From a virus: a DNA stretch of 64,000 nucleotides. Location of the stretch: IMG/VR virus record IMGVR_UViG_3300044568_004476, positions 1-64,000 of that record. One strand, written 5' to 3'. Under the pieces are notes generated by a model that saw only the letters and a list, made by a program, of their open reading frames with translations, ran no database searches and had not been told where the DNA came from. Shown here in pieces: positions 1 through 8,162 of this stretch. The position numbers were made by a program, and so were the translations under genes. How positions within the stretch are numbered: position 1 is the stretch's first letter; every line of letters starts with the position of its first letter.

Positions 1-1
1 G

Positions 2-301
2 TACCTTTCCTCTAAAAACACAATAAGAGATATAGAAGGATTTTATACTATCGAGGATGATCCTGCATACAGTTTCTTTAGCGATGAAAATAACATCGAC
101 TCTGTTTATGAGTCAGTTTTAGATGAAATAAGATCGTTACCTGATACCTATAGAGATATTATGATTGATAGAGAGATTAACGGTATGAAATACAAAGACA
201 TCGCAGAAAAGTATGGAATTAAAAAAAGATCTATCGCTACTCGAATAAGAAGAGCAAGGTGTAGGATTAAAAAAAAGATGGAAAGAAACATTAATGGGTA
301 A
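2..301 (+). CDS. Sigma-70 family region 4-like protein, C-terminal part (5' end outside window)
   Basis: The reading frame is open from the first bases to a TAA at 299-301, giving about 99 residues of a C-terminus. Near its end it reads DREINGMKYKDIAEKYGI followed by an Arg/Lys-rich recognition helix, a typical sigma region 4 / LuxR-like helix-turn-helix that would contact a -35 promoter element. The acidic stretch before it fits a sigma region 3-4 linker. The gene overlaps the next one by 8 bases (ATGGGTAA), so the two are translated together. The N-terminus, including any region 2, is not visible, so it could be an ECF-type sigma factor or another helix-turn-helix regulator. A separate region 2-like late factor is encoded at 7306. 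Confidence 0.7.
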   Translation, partial: YLSSKNTIRDIEGFYTIEDDPAYSFFSDENNIDSVYESVLDEIRSLPDTYRDIMIDREINGMKYKDIAEKYGIKKRSIATRIRRARCRIKKKMERNING

Positions 302-785
302 TCCCCATATAAAACATAAAGAAAAAAATATGTGGCTAGCTATATTAAAATTTTTTAAAGTTTATAACGATATCAAAGTATATCGGGATTATCTTAAGAT
401 CACAAAAAAAGAGTTGGATAATTCTCCTATATGGACTAGGAAAGGGATGAGAATAGATTGGTTCGGTCGAATTTATACTGTGGTAAATCTACCACCAGAG
501 GTTCTGTTTTCTGCAGATCTGCCAAAAGAAGCAAGGCCTTCTTTTGTTATGAACGAGATAAAGCCCATAAACGAATACTTTAAGTCTATCAACATAGAGG
601 AACTAATAACACTATGGATAGAACCGATTAAGGGAACTAACGATGAGTCTTATCTGGTAGTTTATCAATACGTTTTTAGAGAATTGAGCTGGATGTGGAT
701 ATTTAGATTTGTCCTAGAAATTTTTTTATTTGCATTTATTATAGCAAATGCAAATTACATAATTAATTATTTTTATGGATTCTAG
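294..785 (+). CDS. Unknown protein with C-terminal membrane segment
   Basis: 163 residues, no recognised family. The last about 30 residues form a hydrophobic stretch rich in Phe, Ile and Ala, consistent with one tail-anchor-like transmembrane helix; the rest is basic and soluble in character. The start at 294 overlaps the preceding sigma-like gene by 8 bases, an arrangement used repeatedly in this window. A second Met at residue 13 is an alternative start. The 3' end overlaps the downstream nuclease by 11 bases, so the three genes form one translationally coupled group. Function cannot be assigned. Confidence 0.7.
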   Translation: MGNPHIKHKEKNMWLAILKFFKVYNDIKVYRDYLKITKKELDNSPIWTRKGMRIDWFGRIYTVVNLPPEVLFSADLPKEARPSFVMNEIKPINEYFKSINIEELITLWIEPIKGTNDESYLVVYQYVFRELSWMWIFRFVLEIFLFAFIIANANYIINYFYGF

Positions 786-1581
786 ACTGATAAGTGCTAA
801 AAAAGAAATAGAAAAAAAGCTAGAAATATTTGATAATGAAGGGTTTACATTCGAGGAACCTTCTCACGTATATCGATATAACTCTTTAAAATTTGATTCA
901 GTAACAACATTTATTAAAACATTTAAAGTTCCTTTCGACAGAGAATATTGGTCTAAGAGAAAGGCAGACGAAAGAGGTGTTGATGTTTCAGTAGTCCTTA
1001 ATGAATGGCAGGGTAAGGCTGATGTAGCTAATAGCTTGGGTACTAGAGTCCATAAATGGATAGAGGACTTCTGGAGTGGTAAAGCACCAATTATTCCTGA
1101 TGATGAAATATTAAAAGAAAGGATTGAAAAATTCACTGAAATCCACGATAAAAGACTAAGCGTTTTACTACCACTCAAATCTGAGTTAAAAATATTTTCT
1201 AGAAGATGGAGATTAGCAGGAACTATAGATCAACCATTTCTTTTTTGGTCAGAAGAGCACAATAAGCCATTTTTACTAATTGGTGATTGGAAGACAAATG
1301 GTGATTTTAAACATGATGAACATCCAAAAGGTAGGTATAAAAAATTGCTCAGACCTTTCTCGCATCTGTATGAAAATAATCATAATGAATACTCCATTCA
1401 GATCAGCCTTTATAGATTGATATTAGAGGAGGAAGCAAATATAGAGACTCATGATGGATTTCTTTGTCACATTGGTCCAGAAGGGCCTGCAAAAATATAT
1501 AGAACAAAAGATTTAAGGGAGCCGCTTAGAGCATATCTTAATAATAATAGGGTAGATTTTGATATTTTTTCTATTGATTAG
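775..1581 (+). CDS. PD-(D/E)XK nuclease, RecB/Cas4-like
   Basis: 268 residues with the ordered motifs of the RecB/Cas4/lambda-exonuclease-like branch of PD-(D/E)XK nucleases: GTRVHKW (about 89-95, the GxxxH motif), a Glu near 137, LAGTIDQPF with Asp152, LIGDWKT with the D-x-K pair at 171-173, and the C-terminal QxxxY motif (Q209, Y213). These residues bind metal and cut DNA in the family. It probably acts in recombination, DNA degradation or end processing during replication. It overlaps the upstream gene by 11 bases. No helicase domain is attached, and the length fits a stand-alone exonuclease. Confidence 0.8.
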   Translation: MDSRLISAKKEIEKKLEIFDNEGFTFEEPSHVYRYNSLKFDSVTTFIKTFKVPFDREYWSKRKADERGVDVSVVLNEWQGKADVANSLGTRVHKWIEDFWSGKAPIIPDDEILKERIEKFTEIHDKRLSVLLPLKSELKIFSRRWRLAGTIDQPFLFWSEEHNKPFLLIGDWKTNGDFKHDEHPKGRYKKLLRPFSHLYENNHNEYSIQISLYRLILEEEANIETHDGFLCHIGPEGPAKIYRTKDLREPLRAYLNNNRVDFDIFSID

Positions 1582-1609
1582 GAAACAATCACACAAAAAC
1601 AACTAAAAT

Positions 1610-1617
1610 ATAAATAA
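1610..1617 (+). promoter_or_regulatory. Candidate late promoter, TATAAATA variant
   Basis: TATAAATA, identical to the T4 late promoter core, lies 20 bases before the ATG at 1630 in an A-rich leader. It differs from the GATATATA form used elsewhere in the window, so the call is tentative. Confidence 0.4.
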
Positions 1618-1629
1618 ATAAAAAAGAAT

Positions 1630-2160
1630 ATGGAAAAGCAAAAATTAGAAGAAACTACATTAGAACTTCAAAATGGGCCTGGAGCATCTGCTTCGATTGA
1701 CTTCGATACTTTAAATCAAGAAAGCGGTCTTTCTATTGATAAGGATCTTGTTGAGTCTTTAGAATCCCAAATCAGATCTAGAAAGGAAGAAATTAAAACT
1801 AAAGTTTACGCAATAACATTTAGCCAAGAACTTTTATCTAAATACGAGGATTTCATGACCAATGATGCTGAGTGGAATTCTACTGAAGCTTTAGGTGTTA
1901 AGGAAGTAAGTAGGCAAATCCAAAAAATTAAAAAAGAGGGAGTAAAGAACCAGGTTATTTATATGTCTGCTTTACCCCTAGAAGCAAGCCACTACTTTAT
2001 ATCTAAAGGTAGAGGCAAAGGACTTAAAAGCGCTGAAACATTTATTGAATTATACAAACCATTCGATCAGGCTTTAAGCGATGCTAAAAAAGACGTATCG
2101 GAAATAAAAGACCTAGAAAAACAACTAGGTGCTGCTATGCAAGGGGTTTCTTTAGGATAA
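1630..2160 (+). CDS. Unknown small phage protein
   Basis: 176 residues, no family recognised. The first about 40 residues are acidic and low in complexity. The middle and end are rich in Glu, Lys and Leu with helical character, and the C-terminus ends in a short coiled-coil-like stretch (about 155-170). It is a single-gene unit: a TATAAATA element lies just upstream and a hairpin terminator follows at 2186. That isolation under a late-type promoter suggests a late, perhaps virion-associated product, but this is inference only. Confidence 0.65.
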   Translation: MEKQKLEETTLELQNGPGASASIDFDTLNQESGLSIDKDLVESLESQIRSRKEEIKTKVYAITFSQELLSKYEDFMTNDAEWNSTEALGVKEVSRQIQKIKKEGVKNQVIYMSALPLEASHYFISKGRGKGLKSAETFIELYKPFDQALSDAKKDVSEIKDLEKQLGAAMQGVSLG

Positions 2161-2185
2161 TTAATTAGCATATCAAATACTCTAT

Positions 2186-2216
2186 AAAACCGGTTCTTTT
2201 TAAGGATCGGTTTTTT
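2186..2216 (+). terminator. Intrinsic terminator after the gene ending at 2160
   Basis: AAAACCGGTTC and GGATCGGTTTT form an 11-pair stem with two G-T pairs around a short loop, followed by a T run. Confidence 0.8.
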
Positions 2217-2232
2217 GTTGCATTTTAGTATA

Positions 2233-2240
2233 GATATATA
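2233..2240 (+). promoter_or_regulatory. Late-type promoter element GATATATA
   Basis: GATATATA starts 30 bases before the ATG at 2263, directly after a terminator. Same element and spacing as before other structural operons here. Confidence 0.6.
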
Positions 2241-2262
2241 TAAAGAAATAAAAAACAGCTAT

Positions 2263-2562
2263 ATGAAAACGATAGAAAAAATTAAAAGTTATTCTTGGGC
2301 TATCATCCTATTCTTAACCCTTATCATCCTATTGAGACAATGTGGAGTTAATAGAGACCTAGATAGACTAGAAAAAAATTCTAAAATCCAAAGCTCTTAT
2401 ATGGATTCATTTTGCACTAAAAACGAGCTAAATAAGATCATTGAGATTGAAGGCCTAAAATCAGAAAAAAGAATGATCCAATCCACAGACAGAAAGATCA
2501 TGGATGTTAATCGCCAATCTGAAATTGATCTTGAAATTAAAAAACTTGAAACATCTAAATAA
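2263..2562 (+). CDS. Small membrane protein
   Basis: 99 residues when started at ATG 2263. An upstream in-frame start at 2215 would lie inside the terminator and before the promoter element, so it is rejected. Residues about 10-27 (WAIILFLTLIILLRQC) form one transmembrane helix near the N-terminus, and the remainder is charged and helical. Its stop overlaps the next gene's start by one base (TAATG), and that gene is also a membrane protein, so the two probably form a membrane complex. A spanin-like or membrane-anchoring role cannot be told apart from sequence. Confidence 0.7.
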   Translation: MKTIEKIKSYSWAIILFLTLIILLRQCGVNRDLDRLEKNSKIQSSYMDSFCTKNELNKIIEIEGLKSEKRMIQSTDRKIMDVNRQSEIDLEIKKLETSK

Positions 2563-3266
2563 TGGGAAGGAAAACAACGAGCTATTTCATAATAAGTACA
2601 TTTGTTACCCTGTACTTACTTGTTTCAGTAATCTCGGCAATACACGTAATAGACTTCTTTAAGCTATCCAATCCAGATTGGTTAGCTATAAGTTTAGCAA
2701 TGGCTTTCGAGATTGGTGCTGCAGCTTCACTTGCTTCCCTGGTTACCCTAGAAAAGATGAATAAGGGTATAGTTTGGGGTCTTTTTATATTATTAACTCT
2801 TATGCAGGCTATGGGTAACACCTATTACGCATACACGCATCTGGTTAATTTTCAGGGTTGGATAGAATTATTCGGGCTAACTGAAGAGGACCTAATATAT
2901 CAAAAAAGAGTCCTTTCAATAGTTAGCGGGGCAATTCTACCTATTGTTGCTCTAGGATTTATAAAATCACTAGTTGATTATATAAAACCCTCTGATGATA
3001 TCGTAGATTCTAACCCTGAGGAGATAATAGAAGAAAGAATAGGTGAACTAGAAGAAAAGATAGATGAACTAGAAGAAAAGGTTGAAGATGTTGTTGATGG
3101 CGGGGATTCAAATGAGATTGAATCTGGAGAATCAGATTTGTTTACGCCAACTGATAATATTGAAATTATACAGAACCCTAATGTTATTAATGGCGAATCT
3201 ATAGAACCATTAAATATCGGAAGATATAACACAACAGTTGAGGTGGATCCAACAAAAATAAATTAA
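2562..3266 (+). CDS. Multi-pass membrane protein with acidic coiled coil
   Basis: 234 residues. The N-terminal half has about four hydrophobic segments (around 8-30, 40-63, 70-90 and 115-140). It is followed by an acidic Glu-rich coiled coil with a duplicated block GELEEKIDELEEKVED at about 161-176, and a polar tail. It is coupled to the upstream single-pass protein by a 1-base overlap. This topology suggests a membrane-anchored scaffold exposing a coiled coil on one side, but no family was recognised. It could modify the host envelope; that is inference. Confidence 0.7.
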   Translation: MGRKTTSYFIISTFVTLYLLVSVISAIHVIDFFKLSNPDWLAISLAMAFEIGAAASLASLVTLEKMNKGIVWGLFILLTLMQAMGNTYYAYTHLVNFQGWIELFGLTEEDLIYQKRVLSIVSGAILPIVALGFIKSLVDYIKPSDDIVDSNPEEIIEERIGELEEKIDELEEKVEDVVDGGDSNEIESGESDLFTPTDNIEIIQNPNVINGESIEPLNIGRYNTTVEVDPTKIN

Positions 3267-3273
3267 TTTAAAG

Positions 3274-3948
3274 GTGGCAGATCAAGACATATCATCATAT
3301 AACTTTGACGGAGGATCGGCTCTTTCCGACGGGGGAGATCAAATAGCTGGTGGATCTGCAGGATACCCATTAAACCCGATGTCGGGAACAACCGGTGGAT
3401 TTGATACTGTCTACACTAATATAGCTATTAATAGGGATTCTTTATCTAGGATAGAAGCTACATTTAGAGAATTTAACGAAAAACCAGAGCTTAGATTTAT
3501 AAAAGAATCATTGGTGGTTACGCAAAAGGCTGATACCCTGGATTATCTTGACGTTGCATATTTTTTCCATCCACTTCAAGATTTTTCAGATTTTCAAAAA
3601 CAAACTTTTACAATAGGACCTTTAAACTCTGTTAACATAGATCCAGGTTCTTTTGAAGGAACTTTAGGTGAAGCATCAATGATAGTAGCTAGAGCATATT
3701 ATCTACCAGAATCCAAAGTAGATGAAAGAATTCTATTTTGGGATTATAAGGGAAACCCTAGAAATATAATGGGTAAATTTATGGTTCTAACTGGAGCCAT
3801 AAAAAAAGATCTTCATTGGAAAGGCTGGGATTTAGATCCATTTTCTACATACGGACACACAGGACCAGCCAATATTGGAAATGGTGGGCTATCTTTTACT
3901 AACCCAACGTCAAAGACGGTTAAATTGACTATAATAACAGCTAACTAA
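3274..3948 (+). CDS. Unknown protein, paralogue of the next gene
   Basis: 224 residues, GTG start (GTGGCAGATCAAG) 7 bases after the previous stop. The first 50 residues are rich in Gly, Ser and Asp. The C-terminal about 150 residues align by eye with the following protein: the region with WDYKGNPRNIMGKFMVLTG here matches WTYLGDTYYMGELMVLSG there, and both end in a short beta-rich segment with a Gly/Asn-rich loop. They look like beta-sandwich structural proteins arising by duplication. Position between membrane proteins and head genes suggests a virion surface or decoration role, but no known family was identified. Confidence 0.6.
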   Translation: MADQDISSYNFDGGSALSDGGDQIAGGSAGYPLNPMSGTTGGFDTVYTNIAINRDSLSRIEATFREFNEKPELRFIKESLVVTQKADTLDYLDVAYFFHPLQDFSDFQKQTFTIGPLNSVNIDPGSFEGTLGEASMIVARAYYLPESKVDERILFWDYKGNPRNIMGKFMVLTGAIKKDLHWKGWDLDPFSTYGHTGPANIGNGGLSFTNPTSKTVKLTIITAN

Positions 3949-3952
3949 TAAA

Positions 3953-4438
3953 ATGGCAACTAAACCAATAATATGCCCATATGACGAAGGAACTGGATTC
4001 AGATTCTACAGAGGCAGCCTTGTATTAGACGAGGGAAATAGCACGAAGCTACCAATTTATCTAGATATGAAGGATCTCTTAGAAGAAACCGTATCTTTTA
4101 GTAAAAGCAGGGTTACCTTAAAAGCAGGAAAATGTTTCCTTCTTCAGCAAACAGATATAGGAGACGATCTTGGATACGTTTCTTTCTTAGGGGTAAAAGC
4201 TATATTTCCATCAACTACAGTAGAGTCAAGGAAATATCTCGAATGGACTTATTTAGGAGATACATATTATATGGGTGAATTAATGGTGCTTTCAGGTAAA
4301 AGAATATCTGCTACAGATTCGATATACGAAGGGTGGCTTTTATCTAAGCCTGGAGTATACTCAAATCTAGGAGGCATAGTTTTCTGTAATACCCATTCGG
4401 ACATAGATATTAAATTAGAAATCTTAGTCTGTAAGTGA
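3953..4438 (+). CDS. Unknown protein, shorter paralogue of the preceding gene
   Basis: 161 residues, starting 4 bases after the preceding stop. It aligns with the C-terminal portion of its neighbour over most of its length, with the shared core around GELMVLSG (about 103-110) and a similar C-terminal strand pattern, but it lacks the Gly/Ser-rich N-terminal extension. The predicted content is mostly beta strand. The two genes are clearly a tandem duplication that diverged. The 85-base gap downstream holds a late-type promoter for the next gene. Function unknown. Confidence 0.6.
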   Translation: MATKPIICPYDEGTGFRFYRGSLVLDEGNSTKLPIYLDMKDLLEETVSFSKSRVTLKAGKCFLLQQTDIGDDLGYVSFLGVKAIFPSTTVESRKYLEWTYLGDTYYMGELMVLSGKRISATDSIYEGWLLSKPGVYSNLGGIVFCNTHSDIDIKLEILVCK

Positions 4439-4490
4439 TAAAATGCTACATAGTTTAAATATATAGTAAAAAGTTTCTGTCCATAACGTG

Positions 4491-4498
4491 GATATATA
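4491..4498 (+). promoter_or_regulatory. Late-type promoter element GATATATA
   Basis: GATATATA starts 32 bases before the ATG at 4523. A weaker AATATATAG lies upstream near 4457. Confidence 0.6.
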
Positions 4499-4522
4499 AA
4501 AAGATTAAAAAAACAAAAGACC

Positions 4523-7039
4523 ATGGATTTTATAAACCAAGTTAAAAAACTGAAAGAACTAACAAAATCGCCAGAGGTTAGACAGATATGCGAAAGCTAT
4601 CTTAATGGATCATCTGAAATGAGTGAAAACCAAGTTCTTGCTGCTCTTAACGAGCAAGCTTCAAATGTAGAAGCAACCCCAGAATTAAAAAATCACTGGG
4701 AATCAATAAAAAGCGAACAGATGGAGGCTTCTAAAAAAGCAGCATCATCTCTGATGGAATCATGGGGAGGACTAAAAGCTAACCCGTCTTTAAATAATTC
4801 CGGTTCCTATTTAGATAACGAAAAGAAAGAAGATACTAGCAATTCATTATTAGAGAGCTTAAATAATTTAGCTTCTAATGACGATAGTGCTAAATCTTTT
4901 GTTGATGCTCAGGGATTAAAGAATCTAGGAGTTTTAGAATCGATTAACAAGCTAAAAGGACTTTCCATCTACGAATACCCTAAAGTTAAAATTGTTTGCG
5001 AGCAATATGAAAATATTATTGTAAATAAGAGCGTACCTGAATTTGCAGTAATCGATAACTTTATTGCTGAATTGGAATCATTCAAATGGGACGTTACAGT
5101 TTTACCTTTGATCGAGGGATTAAAAGAGAAATCATCTAAATTCTCTAGAGAAATAGAGGTTTCTAAAGTTTTAGAATCAATCAAACAAAGTGGCAATAAT
5201 AGCTTCTATTCAGAGCTTAGCGAATCATTAAACAACTGGTTAATTTCTGAAGGTAAATCTTCTGGATTATTATCTAAAGAAATTACTAAATGGTCTTTCA
5301 ATCCGGTTGTTAGAAATTTAATCAATTACTTAAATGTTAATGAATCAGCTAATTCTAGAAAATTGGAAATCCCTGTTAATGCTCAAGGGGAATCAAAAGT
5401 AGGCAGAATTTACTCACCAATCTTAATTGAAGGCGACAAGACTATCTTTGCAATAGGTAACAGCTTATTTGAAGCTCAGGGAGAATTTTTTAGAAAATTA
5501 AGTACAAAAGAAATCGGTTCAGTTCCATCTGATTATATCGGATTGGTAAACGCATCAGTTAGATCTTATGTTAGGATTAACGAAAATGGTATTCTAATCC
5601 AATTAGGTAAAAAATACGTTAGCTTAGTAGAAGAAAACGAAAGTGTATCTGTTTACTTAGGTAAATCAAAATTAAACTTTAGAAGCGTTGGTGAATTAGG
5701 TAAAGTATTAGGATTAGAATCAGCATCTCACTTTGCTGTTAATGAATCCCAGGTAGTTAACGACATACTTAATCTTTATGTAAACTTCTCTAATATCGTT
5801 GAATTAGATTTTGCTAAAAATATAACTTCCAACATTTACGAAGGCGTAGCAATTAATCTTATTAAATGGAACAATGAAATTTACCTTCAAAGAATTAATG
5901 AGGGAATGAGAGAGAATTCAATCTATAAAGTAAATGGATCTCAAGCTGTTAAAATGGTTAAGGATTACCTAAGATATGATATCTCTGAGGGATTAACCGA
6001 ATTCTTAGACGGAGAACAAAAACTTAAGTCTATCATGATCAATGACAGAACTAAAGTATTAGAAAACATTTCTAGAGTAGAAGAGCAAATCAATAAAGTT
6101 GAGAGCTTAATGGAAAACAATCCATTATATGCAGCTTCGAAAGAAATGAAATCTGCACATTCTTTACTTAATAACGAACTTTCAGTATTGAGAGAAAAAT
6201 GGAATCAAATCAATATCGAATTAGACAAAGTTGAAAGCACTCCTGAGGTTGAAACTCTATCCGAAGATGAAAAATTTAACATTGGAGATTATATTAAAGT
6301 TAAAGAATCAGGAGAAACAGGAAAGATCATATCCGTAGACGGTTCATCTGGTAGATTCACTATTCTTTTAGACACTGGTAAAACATCAGATTTCTTAGTT
6401 AATGAAATTTCTGATCTAGAAGAAGCATTAAGTCAAGCAGCTGAAAAAAATAACGATGCTAAAGGTGAAGAAGAAGGCGGAGACGTTAAAGAATCTAATG
6501 AGATTTCAAGAAATCTAAATAAATCTGCACTAAGCGAAGAAGAGCAAAAAGCTTTATTGAAAACATTTGCAGATGGACACGGATTTACTAAGGCACCTAA
6601 AGGTGAAGGTGTCGAGATCGAAATGGAATTAGATCACATGCACGGTTACAATATAACTGTAAATGAGGCTAAAGCTAAAGCAGATGCAATGGCAAAAGCA
6701 CCAGGTAACAATAAGAAAGAAAAAGCTAAAGTTGAAGGTGAAGATCTTTTAGATGACAAAGCACCAGAAACTAAAGATAAAACTGATTTTAAAGGTGAAG
6801 ATGCAGACGGTAAGAATAAAGAAATAGGATACAACATTAGAGAAGGTGCAGAAGCAGAAGGCGATATGGCAGAAGCTCCAGAATCAGGTAAGAATGCTAA
6901 AGAGACAAAGCACGTAACATCTTTAGATAAATTCATGAATTTGGCAGAAGCTCCTGGAAAAGAAGGCGATATTGATTTCGAGGTAAATGACGAAATTGGA
7001 TATAACCTAGACGAATCTGACGATTTAAAAAAAAACTAA
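4523..7039 (+). CDS. Large Glu/Lys-rich head-associated protein, zero-frame product
   Basis: 838 residues in the zero frame, no known family. Residues 1-120 are helical, with a prohead-protease-like site LNE|Q at 42-44. About 200-560 is a globular mixed region, 545-600 a coiled coil, and 605-645 has a KOW/SH3-like pattern (GDYIKVKESGETGKIISVDG). The last 200 residues are acidic and disordered, with repeated KAPG/EAPG and IGYN elements. The zero frame stops directly after an A-rich slippery site, and the -1 frame continues for 52 residues in the same style, so the full product probably ends at 7194. It stands alone between a late-type promoter and a strong terminator, which fits an abundant virion protein. 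Confidence 0.75.
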   Translation: MDFINQVKKLKELTKSPEVRQICESYLNGSSEMSENQVLAALNEQASNVEATPELKNHWESIKSEQMEASKKAASSLMESWGGLKANPSLNNSGSYLDNEKKEDTSNSLLESLNNLASNDDSAKSFVDAQGLKNLGVLESINKLKGLSIYEYPKVKIVCEQYENIIVNKSVPEFAVIDNFIAELESFKWDVTVLPLIEGLKEKSSKFSREIEVSKVLESIKQSGNNSFYSELSESLNNWLISEGKSSGLLSKEITKWSFNPVVRNLINYLNVNESANSRKLEIPVNAQGESKVGRIYSPILIEGDKTIFAIGNSLFEAQGEFFRKLSTKEIGSVPSDYIGLVNASVRSYVRINENGILIQLGKKYVSLVEENESVSVYLGKSKLNFRSVGELGKVLGLESASHFAVNESQVVNDILNLYVNFSNIVELDFAKNITSNIYEGVAINLIKWNNEIYLQRINEGMRENSIYKVNGSQAVKMVKDYLRYDISEGLTEFLDGEQKLKSIMINDRTKVLENISRVEEQINKVESLMENNPLYAASKEMKSAHSLLNNELSVLREKWNQINIELDKVESTPEVETLSEDEKFNIGDYIKVKESGETGKIISVDGSSGRFTILLDTGKTSDFLVNEISDLEEALSQAAEKNNDAKGEEEGGDVKESNEISRNLNKSALSEEEQKALLKTFADGHGFTKAPKGEGVEIEMELDHMHGYNITVNEAKAKADAMAKAPGNNKKEKAKVEGEDLLDDKAPETKDKTDFKGEDADGKNKEIGYNIREGAEAEGDMAEAPESGKNAKETKHVTSLDKFMNLAEAPGKEGDIDFEVNDEIGYNLDESDDLKKN

Positions 7040-7194
7040 GCCGTAACTTCTATTTCGCTCCTAAAGCAGAAAATCAAAATGCTCCAGGGAAAGAATTCGT
7101 AGATTCCTCAGTAGGTAAGCTAAGTAAAGCACCAACTGGTAAAGAACAGGAGGAACAAGAAGAGGAAGAGGATACTAAGGAAGATTCTAAATAA
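7030..7194 (+). other. Probable -1 frameshift site and frame extension
   Basis: The zero frame ends TTA AAA AAA AAC TAA; the heptamer A AAA AAC at 7030-7036 is a classical -1 slippery sequence inside a run of nine A. After a -1 slip, reading continues from CTA at 7036 for 52 residues to TAA at 7192-7194. The extension contains AENQNAPGKEF and KLSKAPTGKEQ, the same KAP/APGKE style as the zero-frame tail, and the terminator lies just after it. One extra A in the run would join the frames too, so a sequencing indel or transcriptional slippage is an alternative. Confidence 0.6.
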
Positions 7195-7209
7195 TATTAA
7201 AAACCAATG

Positions 7210-7242
7210 GAGAACGTAGATAACCTACGTTCTCTTTTTTTT
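7210..7242 (+). terminator. Strong intrinsic terminator
   Basis: A perfect 10-base-pair stem GAGAACGTAG / CTACGTTCTC with loop ATAAC is followed by eight T. Confidence 0.92.
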
Positions 7243-7305
7243 GAAATAATTTATCTTTTTTCTACTAGAAAGAAGTACACAAACCTTAAAAAAATATAAG
7301 AACTA

Positions 7306-7665
7306 ATGACAAAAGAATATGTTAAAAATAGTGAACTTATTGTCGCTGTTATAGAATCAAAAAAATTAGGTAAGCTAACACCTGAAACTATAAGGATGTT
7401 TAACATGATGATAAATGGTATATCCAAAAAAATGGCTTATAAAGATCCTGAGGATAAAGAAGATTGCATGGCATTTGCTATGGAAGATCTTTGTAAATAT
7501 TGGGACAGATTTAATCCAGAAAAATCTAATAACCCATTTGCTTACTTTACCCAAATAGCTAAGAATGGATTTGCAAAAGGTTGGAAAAAGTTACATCCAC
7601 CAAAGAGTCCTAAGATGATACCATTCAGTTATATAACTGGCGACGATAACTCATATAACGTTTAA
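7306..7665 (+). CDS. 55: gp55-like late sigma factor
   Basis: 119 residues. The block at about 53-95, with a small helical stretch, then WDRFNPEKSNNPFAYFTQIAKNGF, is a sigma region 2 signature; the NPFAYFTQI core and following basic helix match the T4 gp55 late sigma family, which directs host RNA polymerase to short -10-like late promoters. T4 gp55 is longer (about 185 residues), so this is a compact version without a visible region 4. It sits just upstream of head genes and is the natural candidate to read the repeated GATATATA elements in this window. The leader (7243-7305) has no good late element, as expected for an earlier-expressed regulator. Confidence 0.75.
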   Translation: MTKEYVKNSELIVAVIESKKLGKLTPETIRMFNMMINGISKKMAYKDPEDKEDCMAFAMEDLCKYWDRFNPEKSNNPFAYFTQIAKNGFAKGWKKLHPPKSPKMIPFSYITGDDNSYNV

Positions 7666-7676
7666 TCCAAATCTTC

Positions 7677-8162
7677 ATGACTGATATAAAGAAGGTAAAA
7701 CCTAATGGCGATTATAGATCTGGAAAATTTCAACCATCTAAGCCAGAAAAGTATATTGGAGATATCCACAATATAATATACAGATCTTCCTGGGAATCCC
7801 GTTTTTGTGTCTATTGTGATACTAACGATTCTATATTAAAATGGAGTTCTGAACCAATTGCAATTAAGTATTTTAATCCTATGGATAAAAAAGATCATGA
7901 TTATAATGTAGATTTCTATATAAAGGTGCTTAAAGAATCTGGGGAGGAACAGGAATGGATTATTGAAATAAAGCCAGAAAGACAAACTCAAAAACCCATA
8001 TACGAAGGAAGTATGACCCTTGCTAAGTTAAAGTCATATAACCATAGCATGCAGGTATGGATAACCAATCAGGCAAAATTCAAAGCAGCAAAGGAGTGGG
8101 CAGAAAAAAGAGGATTTAGATTCGGCGTGGTTGATGAAAAATTCTTATTCAAAAGTAAATGA
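7677..8162 (+). CDS. 4: gp4-like head completion nuclease
   Basis: 161 residues. It starts with a YRSGKFQPSKPEKYIGD block (about 13-29), followed by IIYRSSWESRF (33-43), a Tyr-Asn-Val-Asp at 77-79, and IIEIKPE (95-101). This is the pattern of the T4 gp4 family: a TnsA-like PD-(D/E)XK fold in which D79 and E97-x-K99 would be catalytic. In T4 the protein completes the filled head before tail joining. The length is close to T4 gp4 (150 residues). It overlaps the next gene by 4 bases (ATGA) and precedes the portal genes, as expected for a head module. Confidence 0.72.
   Translation: MTDIKKVKPNGDYRSGKFQPSKPEKYIGDIHNIIYRSSWESRFCVYCDTNDSILKWSSEPIAIKYFNPMDKKDHDYNVDFYIKVLKESGEEQEWIIEIKPERQTQKPIYEGSMTLAKLKSYNHSMQVWITNQAKFKAAKEWAEKRGFRFGVVDEKFLFKSK

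Noticed and set aside
2215-2262. Upstream start of the small membrane protein
   Set aside because: The extension lies in the terminator T run and over the promoter element; ATG 2263 gives a good N-terminal membrane segment.
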